A stretch of 64,000 bases of DNA from Aerococcus mictus (GCF_003286595.3 NZ_CP132985.1:868001-932000); one strand, 5' to 3'. Counted from the first letter of the stretch, positions 1 through 9,102 are shown. Program-made: numbers and translations. The notes: generated by a model not told the origin, from the letters alone.

Positions 1-669
1 GCCGAAAAATTAATCCTTGCTGGCCGGGTGCAGGTCAACGGCCAGGTGGTTACTGAACTCGGCACTAAGGTCACCAAGAAGGACCTCGTTGAAGTTGACC
101 AGGTGCCTATATATAAAGAAGAACCCGTTTACTACTTATTTAATAAGCCGGATGGGGTCATTTCTTCTGTTGCTGATGATAAGGGCAGAAAAGTAGTGGT
201 TGATTATTTTAAAGAGATCCCCCAACGTATTTATCCTATCGGGCGTTTAGATTATCATACGACTGGAGTCTTACTTTTAACCAATGATGGGGAATTTGCT
301 AATTTATTAATGCATCCTCGTTACGAAATTGATAAGGTCTACGTGGCTAAGGTAAAGGGCTATCCTAGTCCCGATGCTCTTAAGCGCTTAGAAGAAGGTC
401 TAGTGATAGACGGGCAGAAAACCGCTAAGGCTAGGGCACGCATTCGGAAAAATAAGGCTGCTAAGGAAAATGCAACTGTTGAGTTGACAATTCATGAAGG
501 ACGTAATCGTCAAGTCCGTAAGATGCTTGAAGCAGTTGGCCATCCCGTAAAACGTTTGAACCGCGAACGCTATGGCTTTTTAACGACTGAAGGTCTAGGA
601 GTGGGTGAATACCGGCCATTATTAAAAGCTGAAGTTGAGCGTTTAAAACAATATGCCTTACAAAAATAA
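1..669 (+). CDS. rluB: Pseudouridine synthase RluB/RsuA family, 5' truncated
   Basis: The frame is open from base 1, so the gene begins before the window; the visible part opens inside an S4 RNA-binding domain (AEKLILAGRVQVNG). The catalytic domain follows, with the family motif GRLDYHTTGVLLLTNDGE holding the catalytic Asp, and EGRNRQVRKML later on. Enzymes of this family isomerise one uridine in rRNA: RluB acts on the 23S peptidyl-transferase region, RsuA on 16S. RluB is preferred because of its Bacillus-like length and basic C-terminus, but RsuA or RluE cannot be excluded without the missing start. Confidence 0.85.
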   Translation, partial: AEKLILAGRVQVNGQVVTELGTKVTKKDLVEVDQVPIYKEEPVYYLFNKPDGVISSVADDKGRKVVVDYFKEIPQRIYPIGRLDYHTTGVLLLTNDGEFANLLMHPRYEIDKVYVAKVKGYPSPDALKRLEEGLVIDGQKTAKARARIRKNKAAKENATVELTIHEGRNRQVRKMLEAVGHPVKRLNRERYGFLTTEGLGVGEYRPLLKAEVERLKQYALQK

Positions 670-674
670 AACGC

Positions 675-703
675 TTGCATTTCTCCTATAATGGGGTTAT
701 AAT
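675..703 (+). promoter_or_regulatory. Promoter for riboswitch-ribU
   Basis: TTGCAT (675-680) and a perfect TATAAT (698-703) are separated by 17 bp, about 25 bp before the FMN riboswitch. It would start a leader carrying the whole aptamer. Confidence 0.8.
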
Positions 704-728
704 TTATTTGTAAAATTAAATAAATGAA

Positions 729-842
729 ATCTTCGGGGCAGGGTTAGATTCCCGATCGGCGGTGATAGTCCGCGAATCAGTGAGCTGATAGAACTAGTGA
801 AATTCTAGTACCGACTGTAAAGTCAGAATGGGAGAAGATAGT
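729..842 (+). promoter_or_regulatory. FMN riboswitch (RFN element)
   Basis: The conserved core blocks are present in order: CTTCGGGGCAGGG at about 731, ATTCCCGATCGGCGGTGATAG at 748-768, AGCCCGCG-like TAGTCCGCGA near 766, and AGTCAGAATGGGAGAAGAT near 823. It lies between a promoter and the riboflavin transporter ribU, with an intrinsic terminator right after it. FMN binding is known to favour the terminated form in such arrangements, so flavin should switch transporter expression off. Confidence 0.95.
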
Positions 843-857
843 AAATACTTACTAATT

Positions 858-897
858 AATTCTTTTCATTGAAGACTTTCGGTGAAAGGAATTTTTT
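858..897 (+). terminator. Riboswitch expression-platform terminator
   Basis: An 11-bp stem (858-868 with 883-893, one G-U pair) is followed by a T run. It sits just after the FMN aptamer and before ribU, so it is the likely regulated terminator. Confidence 0.8.
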
Positions 898-951
898 ATT
901 TTCAAGAAATAACAATTAACCCTGACTGAGAAGAAGAAAGGGGAAATTGTT

Positions 952-1542
952 ATGAAAACAAGTACACGTCAGTTAATCGTTACCGCAGTTATGGGGGCTA
1001 TTGCCTTTATCCTTATGATGTTTTCTTTTCCGATATTGCCTGCTATACCTTTCTTAAAGGTCGATTTTTCTGATGTACCGATCCTATTTACCACCTTTTT
1101 GTTTGGACCATGGAGTGGTGCAGGGGCTGCTTTTGTACGGAACTTTTTACACTATATGCAAACAGGTGGTAATGCGGGTTACCCAATCGGAGATATGGCT
1201 TCTTTCATAGCTACTCTTTCTTATTGCTTGCCAATTTACTATATTTTACGTAATTATGATCTTCGTTTGAGCAAACAAGTTGAAACGGCTAAGTACTATG
1301 TCAAAGTCTGCTTTGCTTTTGCAATCGGTAGCGTGTTAATGACGTTTGTCCTTTCTTTAGCTAACTACTATGTCATTACTCCCTTCTATATGGCTGTGAT
1401 GAATTTCGAAATTCCTAACATGCAGGAATATATTCTTTATGGCATAGTTCCCTTTAATTTACTCAAGGGTCTGATTATTTCGATAGCTAACTTTATTGTT
1501 TTATCGGCTGCCTTACCTGTGGCTAAGCGGCGTTTAGTTTAG
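952..1542 (+). CDS. ribU: Riboflavin ECF transporter S component RibU
   Basis: The 196-residue product is a hydrophobic membrane protein with about six transmembrane segments, the size of ECF-type substrate-binding (S) components. RibU captures riboflavin and works with a shared EcfA/A'/T energising module, which is not in this window. The assignment is strengthened by the FMN riboswitch upstream. The ATG follows GAAAGGGGAAA. A large-loop terminator follows the gene, so it is a single-gene unit. Confidence 0.93.
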   Translation: MKTSTRQLIVTAVMGAIAFILMMFSFPILPAIPFLKVDFSDVPILFTTFLFGPWSGAGAAFVRNFLHYMQTGGNAGYPIGDMASFIATLSYCLPIYYILRNYDLRLSKQVETAKYYVKVCFAFAIGSVLMTFVLSLANYYVITPFYMAVMNFEIPNMQEYILYGIVPFNLLKGLIISIANFIVLSAALPVAKRRLV

Positions 1543-1595
1543 TTCAGGGCAGTTATTATTCGCTAGGTAAATCCCTTGCTATTGAAATAAAAAAG

Positions 1596-1650
1596 ACACC
1601 AGCTTAATGAGAAGCTAATACTTGCTTGGCTCCTTAAGCTGGTGTTTTTA
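1596..1650. terminator. Bidirectional terminator between ribU and the Mga-like gene
   Basis: A perfect 12-bp stem (1596-1607 with 1634-1645) encloses a 26-nt loop. T residues follow on the plus strand and an A run precedes, so it can end both ribU and the convergent reverse gene. Confidence 0.8.
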
Positions 1651-1691
1651 TATGTTTCGTGTTGTTAAGATGGCATTCTTCTTCCTGGACT

Positions 1692-3224
1692 TTAAGAAAA
1701 TTTGAGTTGGTTAATCATTTGGTAAATCCAACCTAAATCTTCAGTCGTTAGATCATCCTTTATTGTATGAATGGTTATGCCCTTAAGATTAAATAAGGGG
1801 TAGGTGGTTAATAAAATATCAATCCTTGAATGGTCTAGGTCTTCCATAAAGTAAGTATCTGTGATGGGGGTGACCTCAATTAATGAGCCAAAAAACAGGT
1901 GGAGTTTTCCACAGATTTCTCCAGTACTGTAAGAACGACCGGTATAAACCGCGATATTTAGGCGTTTATAGTCCTTATAAAAATGATTGATAGTTAAGGG
2001 ATAAAATGAATAGACATAAGAAAACATAATAGCCGTACGTTCGGCCATTAGTCCTTTACTGAAATAGGATTGAAAACTTTCTAGAATTGGCTGTAGACGG
2101 GCGTTAAAGCCGGGAAGGATGAGTTCCCATTTTTCCTTTAAATTACTGATTTCTAAAGCAGTCAACTGCATCTTAGAATAATTTTCATTTTCTTTTAAAT
2201 CGAGCTTATCCTGGCAGCAATTATAGAGTAATAAAAGCAACAAATCCTTCTTATCTTGGTCTAAAGGACTTAATTGCTGGCTGGTCGTTAATTGATCCAA
2301 TTCTTTAAAGAAGTTAGCGACGGCTTGAGAATGATCATTTGAAGAACGAATTTCTTCCTGTAAGGCTTGGATAGATAAGTAAGTGGTGTGTGGTGCTAGA
2401 CCGACTAAGAGTTGACGGACAGCTTCAGAATTGATGGATACCTTTAAGCGATACTCGATATCAAAGATAGTAAATTGGGCCTTTGTGGCGGTTAAGGATT
2501 CTTGTAAGCTCGATAGGTCCCTTGGTAAGTAACTGTCTTGGACCAGGTCTTTATGCTTATAACGAATTAAATTGATGGCAAGAATAATGGGGAACAAGGG
2601 GTGACTACTATAAAGTCCTAGGCTAGGCATGGAGTGCCTTAAGTAGAGGGAGATTTTGTTAATGTCCTGATGACTCACCTCATTAAAAGGCCATTGGGTT
2701 AACTGGTAACCAAATTCAAAAAAATCGTAATAAAATTTCCTTACCTCACGTTCGGGACCCTCAATAGTAAAGGGGTTCATGGTGAGACTGAGACTTGGAT
2801 AATAACTGGTAAAAAATTGGTTAATGGAATCAATGATGCGATAAAGAGTAGACCGACTAACGAATAACTTTTCGCACATATAAGAAATATAGTAAATTTT
2901 TTGACTGAAAATGGTCCGTATTAAAATGAAATAAATACTATTGCTAAAAAAGTAAGGATAAAACGCATTAACCTGAGGCGGGGTAGAAGCAACTAATTTG
3001 ATGTATTTATATTTCATTTCAAACTGTAGTTTGTCAGGAAAAATTAAAATGAGTTGCTTTAAGTCAGAAATTATTGTCTGTGATGAACAATTAAAATGGT
3101 TCTTTAATTCTTTGATGGCCACCATTTCTTGGTCACTGCTAATGAGGTATTTGATAATATTTAAGCGCCGCTGGTCTAATTTACTCAGTAGCTTGGCCAT
3201 TGTTTGGTCTGTTGATGTATCCAT
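1692..3224 (-). CDS. Mga-like helix-turn-helix transcriptional regulator
   Basis: This 510-residue protein has an N-terminal winged helix (about residues 15-65) and a second HTH near 110-135 (YMCEKLFVSRSTLYRIIDSI), matching the Mga/PRD-type layout of virulence and sugar-linked regulators in Gram-positive cocci. The middle part is helical and the C-terminal 100 residues have an EIIB-like look, as in other Mga relatives. The start follows GGGAG with good spacing. It stands alone, with a hairpin in its leader. The target genes cannot be read from the sequence; an autogenous or neighbouring target is possible. Confidence 0.75.
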   Translation of the reverse strand: MDTSTDQTMAKLLSKLDQRRLNIIKYLISSDQEMVAIKELKNHFNCSSQTIISDLKQLILIFPDKLQFEMKYKYIKLVASTPPQVNAFYPYFFSNSIYFILIRTIFSQKIYYISYMCEKLFVSRSTLYRIIDSINQFFTSYYPSLSLTMNPFTIEGPEREVRKFYYDFFEFGYQLTQWPFNEVSHQDINKISLYLRHSMPSLGLYSSHPLFPIILAINLIRYKHKDLVQDSYLPRDLSSLQESLTATKAQFTIFDIEYRLKVSINSEAVRQLLVGLAPHTTYLSIQALQEEIRSSNDHSQAVANFFKELDQLTTSQQLSPLDQDKKDLLLLLLYNCCQDKLDLKENENYSKMQLTALEISNLKEKWELILPGFNARLQPILESFQSYFSKGLMAERTAIMFSYVYSFYPLTINHFYKDYKRLNIAVYTGRSYSTGEICGKLHLFFGSLIEVTPITDTYFMEDLDHSRIDILLTTYPLFNLKGITIHTIKDDLTTEDLGWIYQMINQLKFS

Positions 3225-3258
3225 TTAAATATTACTCCCTTCTGTAAGAAAAATTAAA

Positions 3259-3291
3259 GACGACTTGGAAAATTATCCAGTCGTCCTTTTT
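3259..3291. other. Hairpin with T run in the upstream region of the Mga-like gene
   Basis: GACGACT (3259-3265) pairs with AGTCGTC (3279-3285), with further GG/CC pairing inside, and CTTTTTGTTTTT follows on the plus strand. No plus-strand gene ends here, so it either terminates antisense transcription or forms a structure in the reverse gene's leader. Confidence 0.5.
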
Positions 3292-3446
3292 GTTTTTAAT
3301 CTCAATCATGTTGATAGTAAATGTCTTTTTAAATAGTGGGCTTGCTTTTTAGAAAAACAGTTATGATACACATGCAGTCTTGATGCGTAAAAACAAATAG
3401 TCTTATTACATTAAAACATAAGAATTTGATTTTTAATATACAATCC

Positions 3447-3464
3447 TTGGGATAGCTATCCCAA
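3447..3464. repeat. 18-bp perfect palindrome in a 430-bp intergenic gap
   Basis: TTGGGATAGCTATCCCAA is fully palindromic. It lies between the Mga-like gene and the YpbB-like gene, in an otherwise AT-rich gap (3292-3619) in which I see no gene. Its symmetry suits a dimeric repressor site. A TATAAT at 3620-3625 is the probable -10 of the downstream operon, about 155 bp away. Confidence 0.6.
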
Positions 3465-3657
3465 AAATTAAATAAAGGCTAAATTATTGAGATCAGACTT
3501 AGTAAGAATTACAAAGTCGTATTGATCAGTAATGGTGAGTTAAATAGATAAAATTAATAGGCTTTATTTCGATTAGCCTTTCATCTGCCTCTTCTTTTTC
3601 CTTTTCCGTAGGTCTTCGCTATAATGAATGTGAAAATAGACAATGAGGGGGGAAAAG

Positions 3658-4662
3658 ATGTTAGAACTCTTAGCTGAAGTCAAGAAAGGCACAGCAGACT
3701 TGAATCAAAATACACTTTATCAGATTCTTATTGGTAAACGCACACCCTCTAGCTTGTTCTACGCCTATAGTCACCAGCTCTTATTCTTATTTAACTTATG
3801 TCCTCAATTATCCAAGTTAAGCTGGAAAAAGTTAGGCCAGTTTGATCATGAGCCAGAGACTGATATGCAAACTTTACTGGCTGGTCTAAAATACCGGCAG
3901 GGGCTATTTCCAAAAGCTAACCACCAGGCTATACAGACTAGTCTACTCTTATTCTTTCAAGCTCTAGCTAATGCTAGCCATGGTGAAAAAAGCTACCAAC
4001 CCCTTACACAAAGTGCTCAAATTCAATACCAGATCAAGTGCTTCTTTGCTTGGACGCAAAAAAAGTATCGTAAAAAGGAGTTAGCGACTATACTAGGGCA
4101 GGAATTAGAAGCAATTTTAGCTGCTTGGCCACTGGAGCAAGCCGATATGTTATTGGCACGGATCGGTTATGTTGATCTGCCAGCGCTGACTTATGATGAA
4201 TTAGCAAGTCGTTATCATTTTACTTTAGACCAATGCCATTTGTACTATAGTAGTTTAATTGATCGCCTCATGATCACAGTTCTATCAGCGGATGCTTACC
4301 CCCTCTTAAAAAGCTTTTTTGAAAGCTTTATTGCCCCATATCCTCCTTGGTCAGATTCTGCTAATGTGAGCTATCATTATATTAAACAGGGCTATTCATT
4401 AGAAAAAATTGCTAAAAACCGCCATTTAAAAGTTTCTACCATAGCTGATCATTATGTGGACATTATGCTTTCTCGTCCAGAAGTTTTAGCCCAGGAAGCC
4501 AGTGACTTGTTCGGCGCAGATTTAAAGAAGATTGATTGGTCGCTTGCTTATAATCACTTTGAAAGTTTTCAGAAAGCTTTTCCTAAAGCGCCTTATTGGC
4601 TTTACCGTTATTATCAAATGATGCAAGTGAAAGAGGCCAGAAAGGAGCAAATAAGATGTTAG
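3658..4662 (+). CDS. YpbB-like helix-turn-helix protein, RecQ partner gene
   Basis: The 334-residue protein resembles YpbB of Bacillus, whose gene also sits directly before the short RecQ helicase gene. The C-terminal part (about residues 235-290, HYIKQGYSLEKIAKNRHLKVSTIADHY cut by 20 residues) is the helicase-associated HTH found in that family. The ATG at 3658 is chosen over one at 3643 because AGGGGGGAAAAG lies at the correct distance from it. The gene overlaps recQ by 7 bp, implying translational coupling. A molecular role is not established; helping RecQ act at forks is an inference. Confidence 0.75.
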   Translation: MLELLAEVKKGTADLNQNTLYQILIGKRTPSSLFYAYSHQLLFLFNLCPQLSKLSWKKLGQFDHEPETDMQTLLAGLKYRQGLFPKANHQAIQTSLLLFFQALANASHGEKSYQPLTQSAQIQYQIKCFFAWTQKKYRKKELATILGQELEAILAAWPLEQADMLLARIGYVDLPALTYDELASRYHFTLDQCHLYYSSLIDRLMITVLSADAYPLLKSFFESFIAPYPPWSDSANVSYHYIKQGYSLEKIAKNRHLKVSTIADHYVDIMLSRPEVLAQEASDLFGADLKKIDWSLAYNHFESFQKAFPKAPYWLYRYYQMMQVKEARKEQIRC

Positions 4663-6134
4663 AAGATCTCTTAGCGACTCACTTTGGTTACCAGTCTTTT
4701 CGCCCTGGGCAAAAGGAAATTTTACTCCACTTACAGAAGCGAGAAAACACGATTGGTATTTTACCCACTGCTGGCGGCAAGTCATTGATTTATCAGATCT
4801 ACCAGTATTTAAATCCCGGTCCCATTTTGCTTATCTCCCCTTTGTTGGCATTGATGGAAGACCAAGTTAGTCAGCTGCAGGCATTAGGTTTTAAAGCAAG
4901 TGTGGCAATAACTAGTCAATTAAGTAAACAAGAAAAAAACTGGTTACTTCATCATCTCCATGACTTTCAATTTATTATTATGTCACCAGAAATGCTTTCC
5001 CAACCCGCAGTCTTACGGCGCTTAAGGCAAATTGCTATCAAACTGATGGTCATTGATGAAGCGCACTGTATTTCTCAATGGGGCTATGATTTTCGCCCGG
5101 AGTACAGTGCTCTCAGACAATTTCGCCAAGCCTTAAATCATCCTTTAACCCTAGCCCTGAGCGGTAGTGCTAGTCAAAATACACTAGCAGATATTGCCCA
5201 GCATTTGTTTAGTGATTGGGAAAGCTATCAGCGAGTCCAATGCCCCTTGGACCGCCCTAATTTGTTCTATGGTCAATTGAAGCTTAATGAAAAGGACAAA
5301 TTTCACCATCTTAATTCCTTGCTTGAGACCTTACCGAAGCCGGGAATCATTTATGTCCACAATAAAATGGAGTTGGAAGAACTTTACCAAGATTTAAAAG
5401 CGAGCAGCCAGCTAAAGCTCGCCAGCTACCATGCTGACAAGACTAGTGAGGAGCGCTTGCAAGTCCAAGAGCAATTTCAAAAGGGACATCTTGACGCGAT
5501 TTTAGCCACATCTGCTTTTGGCATGGGGATTAACCAGGCCAATGTACGTTTTGTTATTCACTATCATGCTCCGCAATCATTAGCTGACTATCTGCAAGAG
5601 AGTGGCCGATGTGGTCGTGACGGCCAAGAAGCTTTGGTATTACTTTATTCTAATCTCCAAGAAATTAGCCGTTTAAATTATTTTAAAGAGCAAATTGACG
5701 CTCAAGCTTCGCCTTTTTATCAAGGATTAAATCAGGCTTATCAGCGGGCTGATTTTTTGCAAAGTCAGACTTTCTTAGCACTTGAGGAGCAAATCCAAAA
5801 TTTAATCACTTATTTTTACTATAATTATTCACCGCAGGATAAGGAGCAGATTCAGAAGGACTTTCAAAACTATCAAAAAATAAAGAAAAATGAAATCGAA
5901 CAAATGATTCAATACCTCACCTTAAATAGCTGTTATCGTCGTTACTTGCTAAGTCATTTTTCCAAGGAAAGGATAAGTACTAATCGCTTTTGTTGCTCGC
6001 ATTGTCAGGCTGATTTTGAAGATACGGCAACTTTTAAGGAATATCTGACCTTGGCCCCTAAGCGCTTGGTGAACCCCAAAGAAAAAGTGTTGAAGGATTG
6101 GCGGGCGCGACTTAATGCCTTATTTCCTAGTTAG
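4656..6134 (+). CDS. recQ: ATP-dependent DNA helicase, short RecQ/RecS type
   Basis: A 492-residue superfamily 2 helicase that unwinds DNA 3' to 5' during repair and fork restart. Visible motifs are the Walker A variant TAGGKS, DEAHCISQWG with FRPEY, SGSASQNT (motif III), ATSAFGMGINQANVR, and QESGRCGRDGQ (motif VI), then a zinc-type CCSHC near the end. There is no HRDC domain, so it matches the short Bacillus RecS form. The ATG at 4656 has AAAGGAG upstream; an earlier in-frame ATG at 4596 lies deep inside the preceding gene. Confidence 0.92.
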   Translation: MLEDLLATHFGYQSFRPGQKEILLHLQKRENTIGILPTAGGKSLIYQIYQYLNPGPILLISPLLALMEDQVSQLQALGFKASVAITSQLSKQEKNWLLHHLHDFQFIIMSPEMLSQPAVLRRLRQIAIKLMVIDEAHCISQWGYDFRPEYSALRQFRQALNHPLTLALSGSASQNTLADIAQHLFSDWESYQRVQCPLDRPNLFYGQLKLNEKDKFHHLNSLLETLPKPGIIYVHNKMELEELYQDLKASSQLKLASYHADKTSEERLQVQEQFQKGHLDAILATSAFGMGINQANVRFVIHYHAPQSLADYLQESGRCGRDGQEALVLLYSNLQEISRLNYFKEQIDAQASPFYQGLNQAYQRADFLQSQTFLALEEQIQNLITYFYYNYSPQDKEQIQKDFQNYQKIKKNEIEQMIQYLTLNSCYRRYLLSHFSKERISTNRFCCSHCQADFEDTATFKEYLTLAPKRLVNPKEKVLKDWRARLNALFPS

Positions 6135-6157
6135 GAATGGTTTAACTAAGGAAAATA

Positions 6158-6186
6158 CTGACATTTTGCCTAATAAATGCTACAAT
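6158..6186 (+). promoter_or_regulatory. Promoter for the LysM gene
   Basis: CTGACA (6158-6163), a 17-bp spacer and TACAAT (6181-6186) preceded by an extended TG motif. It lies in the short gap after recQ. Confidence 0.7.
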
Positions 6187-6212
6187 TTTCTAGTAATAAA
6201 GGAGGAATAATC

Positions 6213-6941
6213 ATGGCATTCAAGGACAATTGGAATCAGTTTAAAAATAAATGGAAAAAAGAAGAGCCAGCAGTTGAGGAAGAAAATGCTAACTTAGAAG
6301 AGGAAGTTGAAGCAGGACCAGAGACGAGTTCGGCCGATGAGTACGAAAATTTGAAGAACCGTCAATATTCACGGTCTTCCAGAAATAAAAAGGAAAAGGG
6401 TGTATCCCCAACGGTCAAGGTCTTGATTGCTCTAGGACTCTTGTTTATTTTGATTCCTTATGCAGCCTATATTATTTACGGCAACCAACAAAAACAACCA
6501 GAAAGCATGAATGTGGACCAAGTGATGGTGTCTAAGTCTGAAAATGATTCCCAAAAACAAGCCGAAGAAGAAAGCAAGAAGGCGGAGGAATCAAAACAAG
6601 CAGAAGAAAGTAAAAAACAAGAAGAAAGCCAACAAGCGGCTCAAGCTTCTCAACAAGCTGCCCAGGAAGCCCGTCAAGCAGCTGAACAATCCCAAGCCGT
6701 TCAACAATCCCAACAACAAGCAGCTGCCCAAGAGCAATCCCGTCAACAAGCGAGTCGAAACCAAAATCAACAAAATACCAATCAAAATCAAAATGTAGGA
6801 AGTTATCAAGTTTCTGCTGGAGATAACCTTTATCGGATAGCGGTTAACCATGGAATGACTCTGAATCAATTACTGGAATTAAACGGCTTACATGCCAATT
6901 CACCGATCGCACCGGGTACGGTTCTTCGGGTCTACCAATAG
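6213..6941 (+). CDS. Membrane-anchored LysM domain protein (YpbE-like)
   Basis: A 242-residue protein with an acidic, charged cytoplasmic N-terminus, one transmembrane helix (about residues 67-88, VLIALGLLFILIPYAAYIIYG region), a long Gln/Glu/Lys/Ala-rich linker (about 105-190) and a C-terminal LysM module (SAGDNLYRIAVNHGMTLNQL and on). LysM binds peptidoglycan, so the protein probably spans from membrane to wall. The place between recQ and cmk matches Bacillus ypbE. Start 6213 follows AAAGGAGGAATAATC. Other frames of the linker give spurious ORFs because of codon repetition. Confidence 0.85.
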   Translation: MAFKDNWNQFKNKWKKEEPAVEEENANLEEEVEAGPETSSADEYENLKNRQYSRSSRNKKEKGVSPTVKVLIALGLLFILIPYAAYIIYGNQQKQPESMNVDQVMVSKSENDSQKQAEEESKKAEESKQAEESKKQEESQQAAQASQQAAQEARQAAEQSQAVQQSQQQAAAQEQSRQQASRNQNQQNTNQNQNVGSYQVSAGDNLYRIAVNHGMTLNQLLELNGLHANSPIAPGTVLRVYQ

Positions 6942-6972
6942 GCGCTAAGGTTGAGTAATTGAGGAATAGAAA

Positions 6973-7647
6973 ATGAAAAAAATTAACATTGCTATTGACG
7001 GCCCCGCTTCTTCGGGAAAGAGTACCATCGCTAAACGATTGGCTGAACGTTTAAACTATGTTTACTTGGATACGGGTGCCATGTACCGCTGTGTAACTCT
7101 TTTGGCCTTAAAAGGACAGATTGAAGCTGAAAACTCACCAGCACTTAATGGCCTATTAGAAAGCATCGATATTCAATTTGAGACGGACTCTGAAGGCCAA
7201 AAGATCTTCCTTAATGGACGGGATGTGACTAAGGCAATCCGTCAAGACCATGTTACCCAAGCGGTTTCTGCTTATTCTGCGATCGACCGAGTTCGCCAGG
7301 CTATGGTTGAACGACAACAAAGTTGGGCTAGAAACCATACTGGCTTAGTGATGGATGGTCGTGATATTGGAACCGTGGTATTGCCTGATGCCGATCTTAA
7401 GATTTTCCTCACCGCTTCAGCAGCAGTTAGAGCGAAGAGACGATTCTTAGAAAATCAGGCTAAAGGACTATCTGAACAAACAATTGAAGAATTAACTGAG
7501 GCAATTGAAGCTCGTGATTACTACGATGCCCATCGTGAAAATAGCCCCTTAAAAGCAGCTGGGGATGCTATTGTTATTGATAGTTCTGATTTGAATTTAG
7601 ACCAGGTTGAAGAAAAGATATTGAGTCTAATTGAGGAAAAAGAATAA
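6973..7647 (+). CDS. cmk: Cytidylate kinase
   Basis: This 224-residue P-loop kinase transfers phosphate from ATP to CMP and dCMP. The P-loop GPASSGKSTIAKRL is at residues 8-21, followed by LDTGAMYR in the CMP-binding region, MDGRDIGTVVLPDA and RRFLENQAKG in the lid area. Length fits bacterial Cmk. SD GAGGAATAG precedes the ATG. It is followed by rpsA, the standard cmk-S1 pairing in bacteria. Confidence 0.97.
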   Translation: MKKINIAIDGPASSGKSTIAKRLAERLNYVYLDTGAMYRCVTLLALKGQIEAENSPALNGLLESIDIQFETDSEGQKIFLNGRDVTKAIRQDHVTQAVSAYSAIDRVRQAMVERQQSWARNHTGLVMDGRDIGTVVLPDADLKIFLTASAAVRAKRRFLENQAKGLSEQTIEELTEAIEARDYYDAHRENSPLKAAGDAIVIDSSDLNLDQVEEKILSLIEEKE

Positions 7648-7683
7648 ATAAATAAGATAAATCTAAAAAAAGCTTTAAGAAAT

Positions 7684-7712
7684 TTGTCTTATTTAAATTA
7701 ACATGTTATAAT
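7684..7712 (+). promoter_or_regulatory. Strong promoter for rpsA
   Basis: TTGTCT (7684-7689), 17-bp spacer, TATAAT (7707-7712) with an extended TG. It is placed 67 bp before the S1 start, which suits a highly expressed ribosomal protein. Confidence 0.8.
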
Positions 7713-7779
7713 CGAAGGGTATTCATTGACCAAAGTGTCGATGGTTAGTACTTTTATTTACAGGAGAGGATATAAGTTT

Positions 7780-9102
7780 ATGACAAATGAGTTTGAACAA
7801 CAAGCAAATAACGAAGTAGAGGCAAATGAAGAAATGCCTTCTATGGAGGATATGCTTGCAGAAACAAAAGAAGTGAAAATTGGTGATACGGTAACAGGAG
7901 AAGTATTAACCATTGATGAAAACAATCAATTAATTGTTGGTATTGAAGGCGCTGGTGTTGAAGGGGTCGTACCTTTCCGTGAATTGTCATCTTCCCATGT
8001 TGACGATGTCACTGAAATCGCTAATGTTGGTGATACTCTCGAATTAGTGGTTGTAAAACACATTAAAGATAAAGAAAACGGAACTTTCTTACTTTCTCGT
8101 CGTCGTTTAGAACAAAAGAAAGTTTGGAAAGAATTAGAAGAAAAAGCTGAAAATGAAGAAACCATTACTGTTCCAGTAACAAAAGTTGTTAAGGGCGGTT
8201 TAGTGGTTGATGCTGGCGTTCGTGGTTTCATCCCAGCTTCTATGGTTGAAGACCACTTTGTACGTGACTTCACACCATATAAAGGCAAAGAATTAGAAGT
8301 GAAAATTGTGGAAATTAATCCTCAAGAAAACCGTTTAATTCTTTCCCATAAAGAAATTGCTCGTGAACAAGCTGAAGCTGAACGTGCCGAAAAATTAGCA
8401 AAATTTGAAGAAGGCGAAGTTGTTGAAGGAACTGTCGCTCGCTTAGCTAACTTTGGTGCTTTTGTTGACTTAGGTGGTATCGATGGTTTAGTTCACATTT
8501 CACAAATTGCTCACCACCATGTTAACCATCCTTCTGATGAATTAGAAGTTGGCCAAACTGTTAAGGTGAAGATCTTGTCAATCGATGAAGACCGTGATCG
8601 TATCTCCTTATCTACTAAGGCAGCTACTCCAAGTCCTTGGGAAGATATTGAAGAAAAAGCTCCTAAAGGCGCTGAACTTGATGGTGTGGTACGTCGAATC
8701 GTAGACTTTGGTGCTTTCGTAGAAGTCTTCCCTGGCGTTGAAGGTTTAGTTCACATTTCACAAATTTCTCATGAACATGTCAACCATCCTTCGGATAAAC
8801 TTGAAGAAGGCCAAGATATTAAAGTCAAAGTGCTTGATGTAAATCCAGAAGAACACCGTCTATCTTTATCAATCAAAGCGCTTGAAGAAGCTCCAGAACG
8901 TTCTGAGTCTGACAAAGACGAACAAAGAGCTCCACGTCGCGAACGTAAGAGCCAAGCAAATAACCGTCGTAACAAACCGGCTCAAGCAAAACGTTCACAA
9001 GCATCTCAAAGTAGCAATGACGAAGACACAGGCTTCTCATTCGCTGATCTTTTAGGTGACCAACTAAAAGACTTAAATCTTGACGATTCTTCAGAAGATT
9101 AG
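7780..9102 (+). CDS. rpsA: 30S ribosomal protein S1 homologue (four S1 domains)
   Basis: The 440-residue protein carries four S1 RNA-binding repeats at roughly residues 30-105, 120-190, 205-275 and 290-360, the last two sharing GLVHISQI. The tail is basic and then acidic. Firmicute versions (YpfD type) have fewer repeats than the six-domain Escherichia S1, and their ribosome association is weaker. The ATG at 7780 follows CAGGAGAGG; a start at 7726 would add 18 residues with no SD. It has its own promoter and terminator. Confidence 0.92.
   Translation: MTNEFEQQANNEVEANEEMPSMEDMLAETKEVKIGDTVTGEVLTIDENNQLIVGIEGAGVEGVVPFRELSSSHVDDVTEIANVGDTLELVVVKHIKDKENGTFLLSRRRLEQKKVWKELEEKAENEETITVPVTKVVKGGLVVDAGVRGFIPASMVEDHFVRDFTPYKGKELEVKIVEINPQENRLILSHKEIAREQAEAERAEKLAKFEEGEVVEGTVARLANFGAFVDLGGIDGLVHISQIAHHHVNHPSDELEVGQTVKVKILSIDEDRDRISLSTKAATPSPWEDIEEKAPKGAELDGVVRRIVDFGAFVEVFPGVEGLVHISQISHEHVNHPSDKLEEGQDIKVKVLDVNPEEHRLSLSIKALEEAPERSESDKDEQRAPRRERKSQANNRRNKPAQAKRSQASQSSNDEDTGFSFADLLGDQLKDLNLDDSSED

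Noticed and set aside
2998..3228. 76-codon plus-strand frame
   Set aside because: It is antisense to the N-terminus of the Mga-like gene and has no SD.
6544..6869. Open frames within the LysM gene, one Lys/Asn-rich and one Leu-rich on the reverse strand
   Set aside because: They are by-products of the repeated CAA/GAA/AAA codons in the linker.
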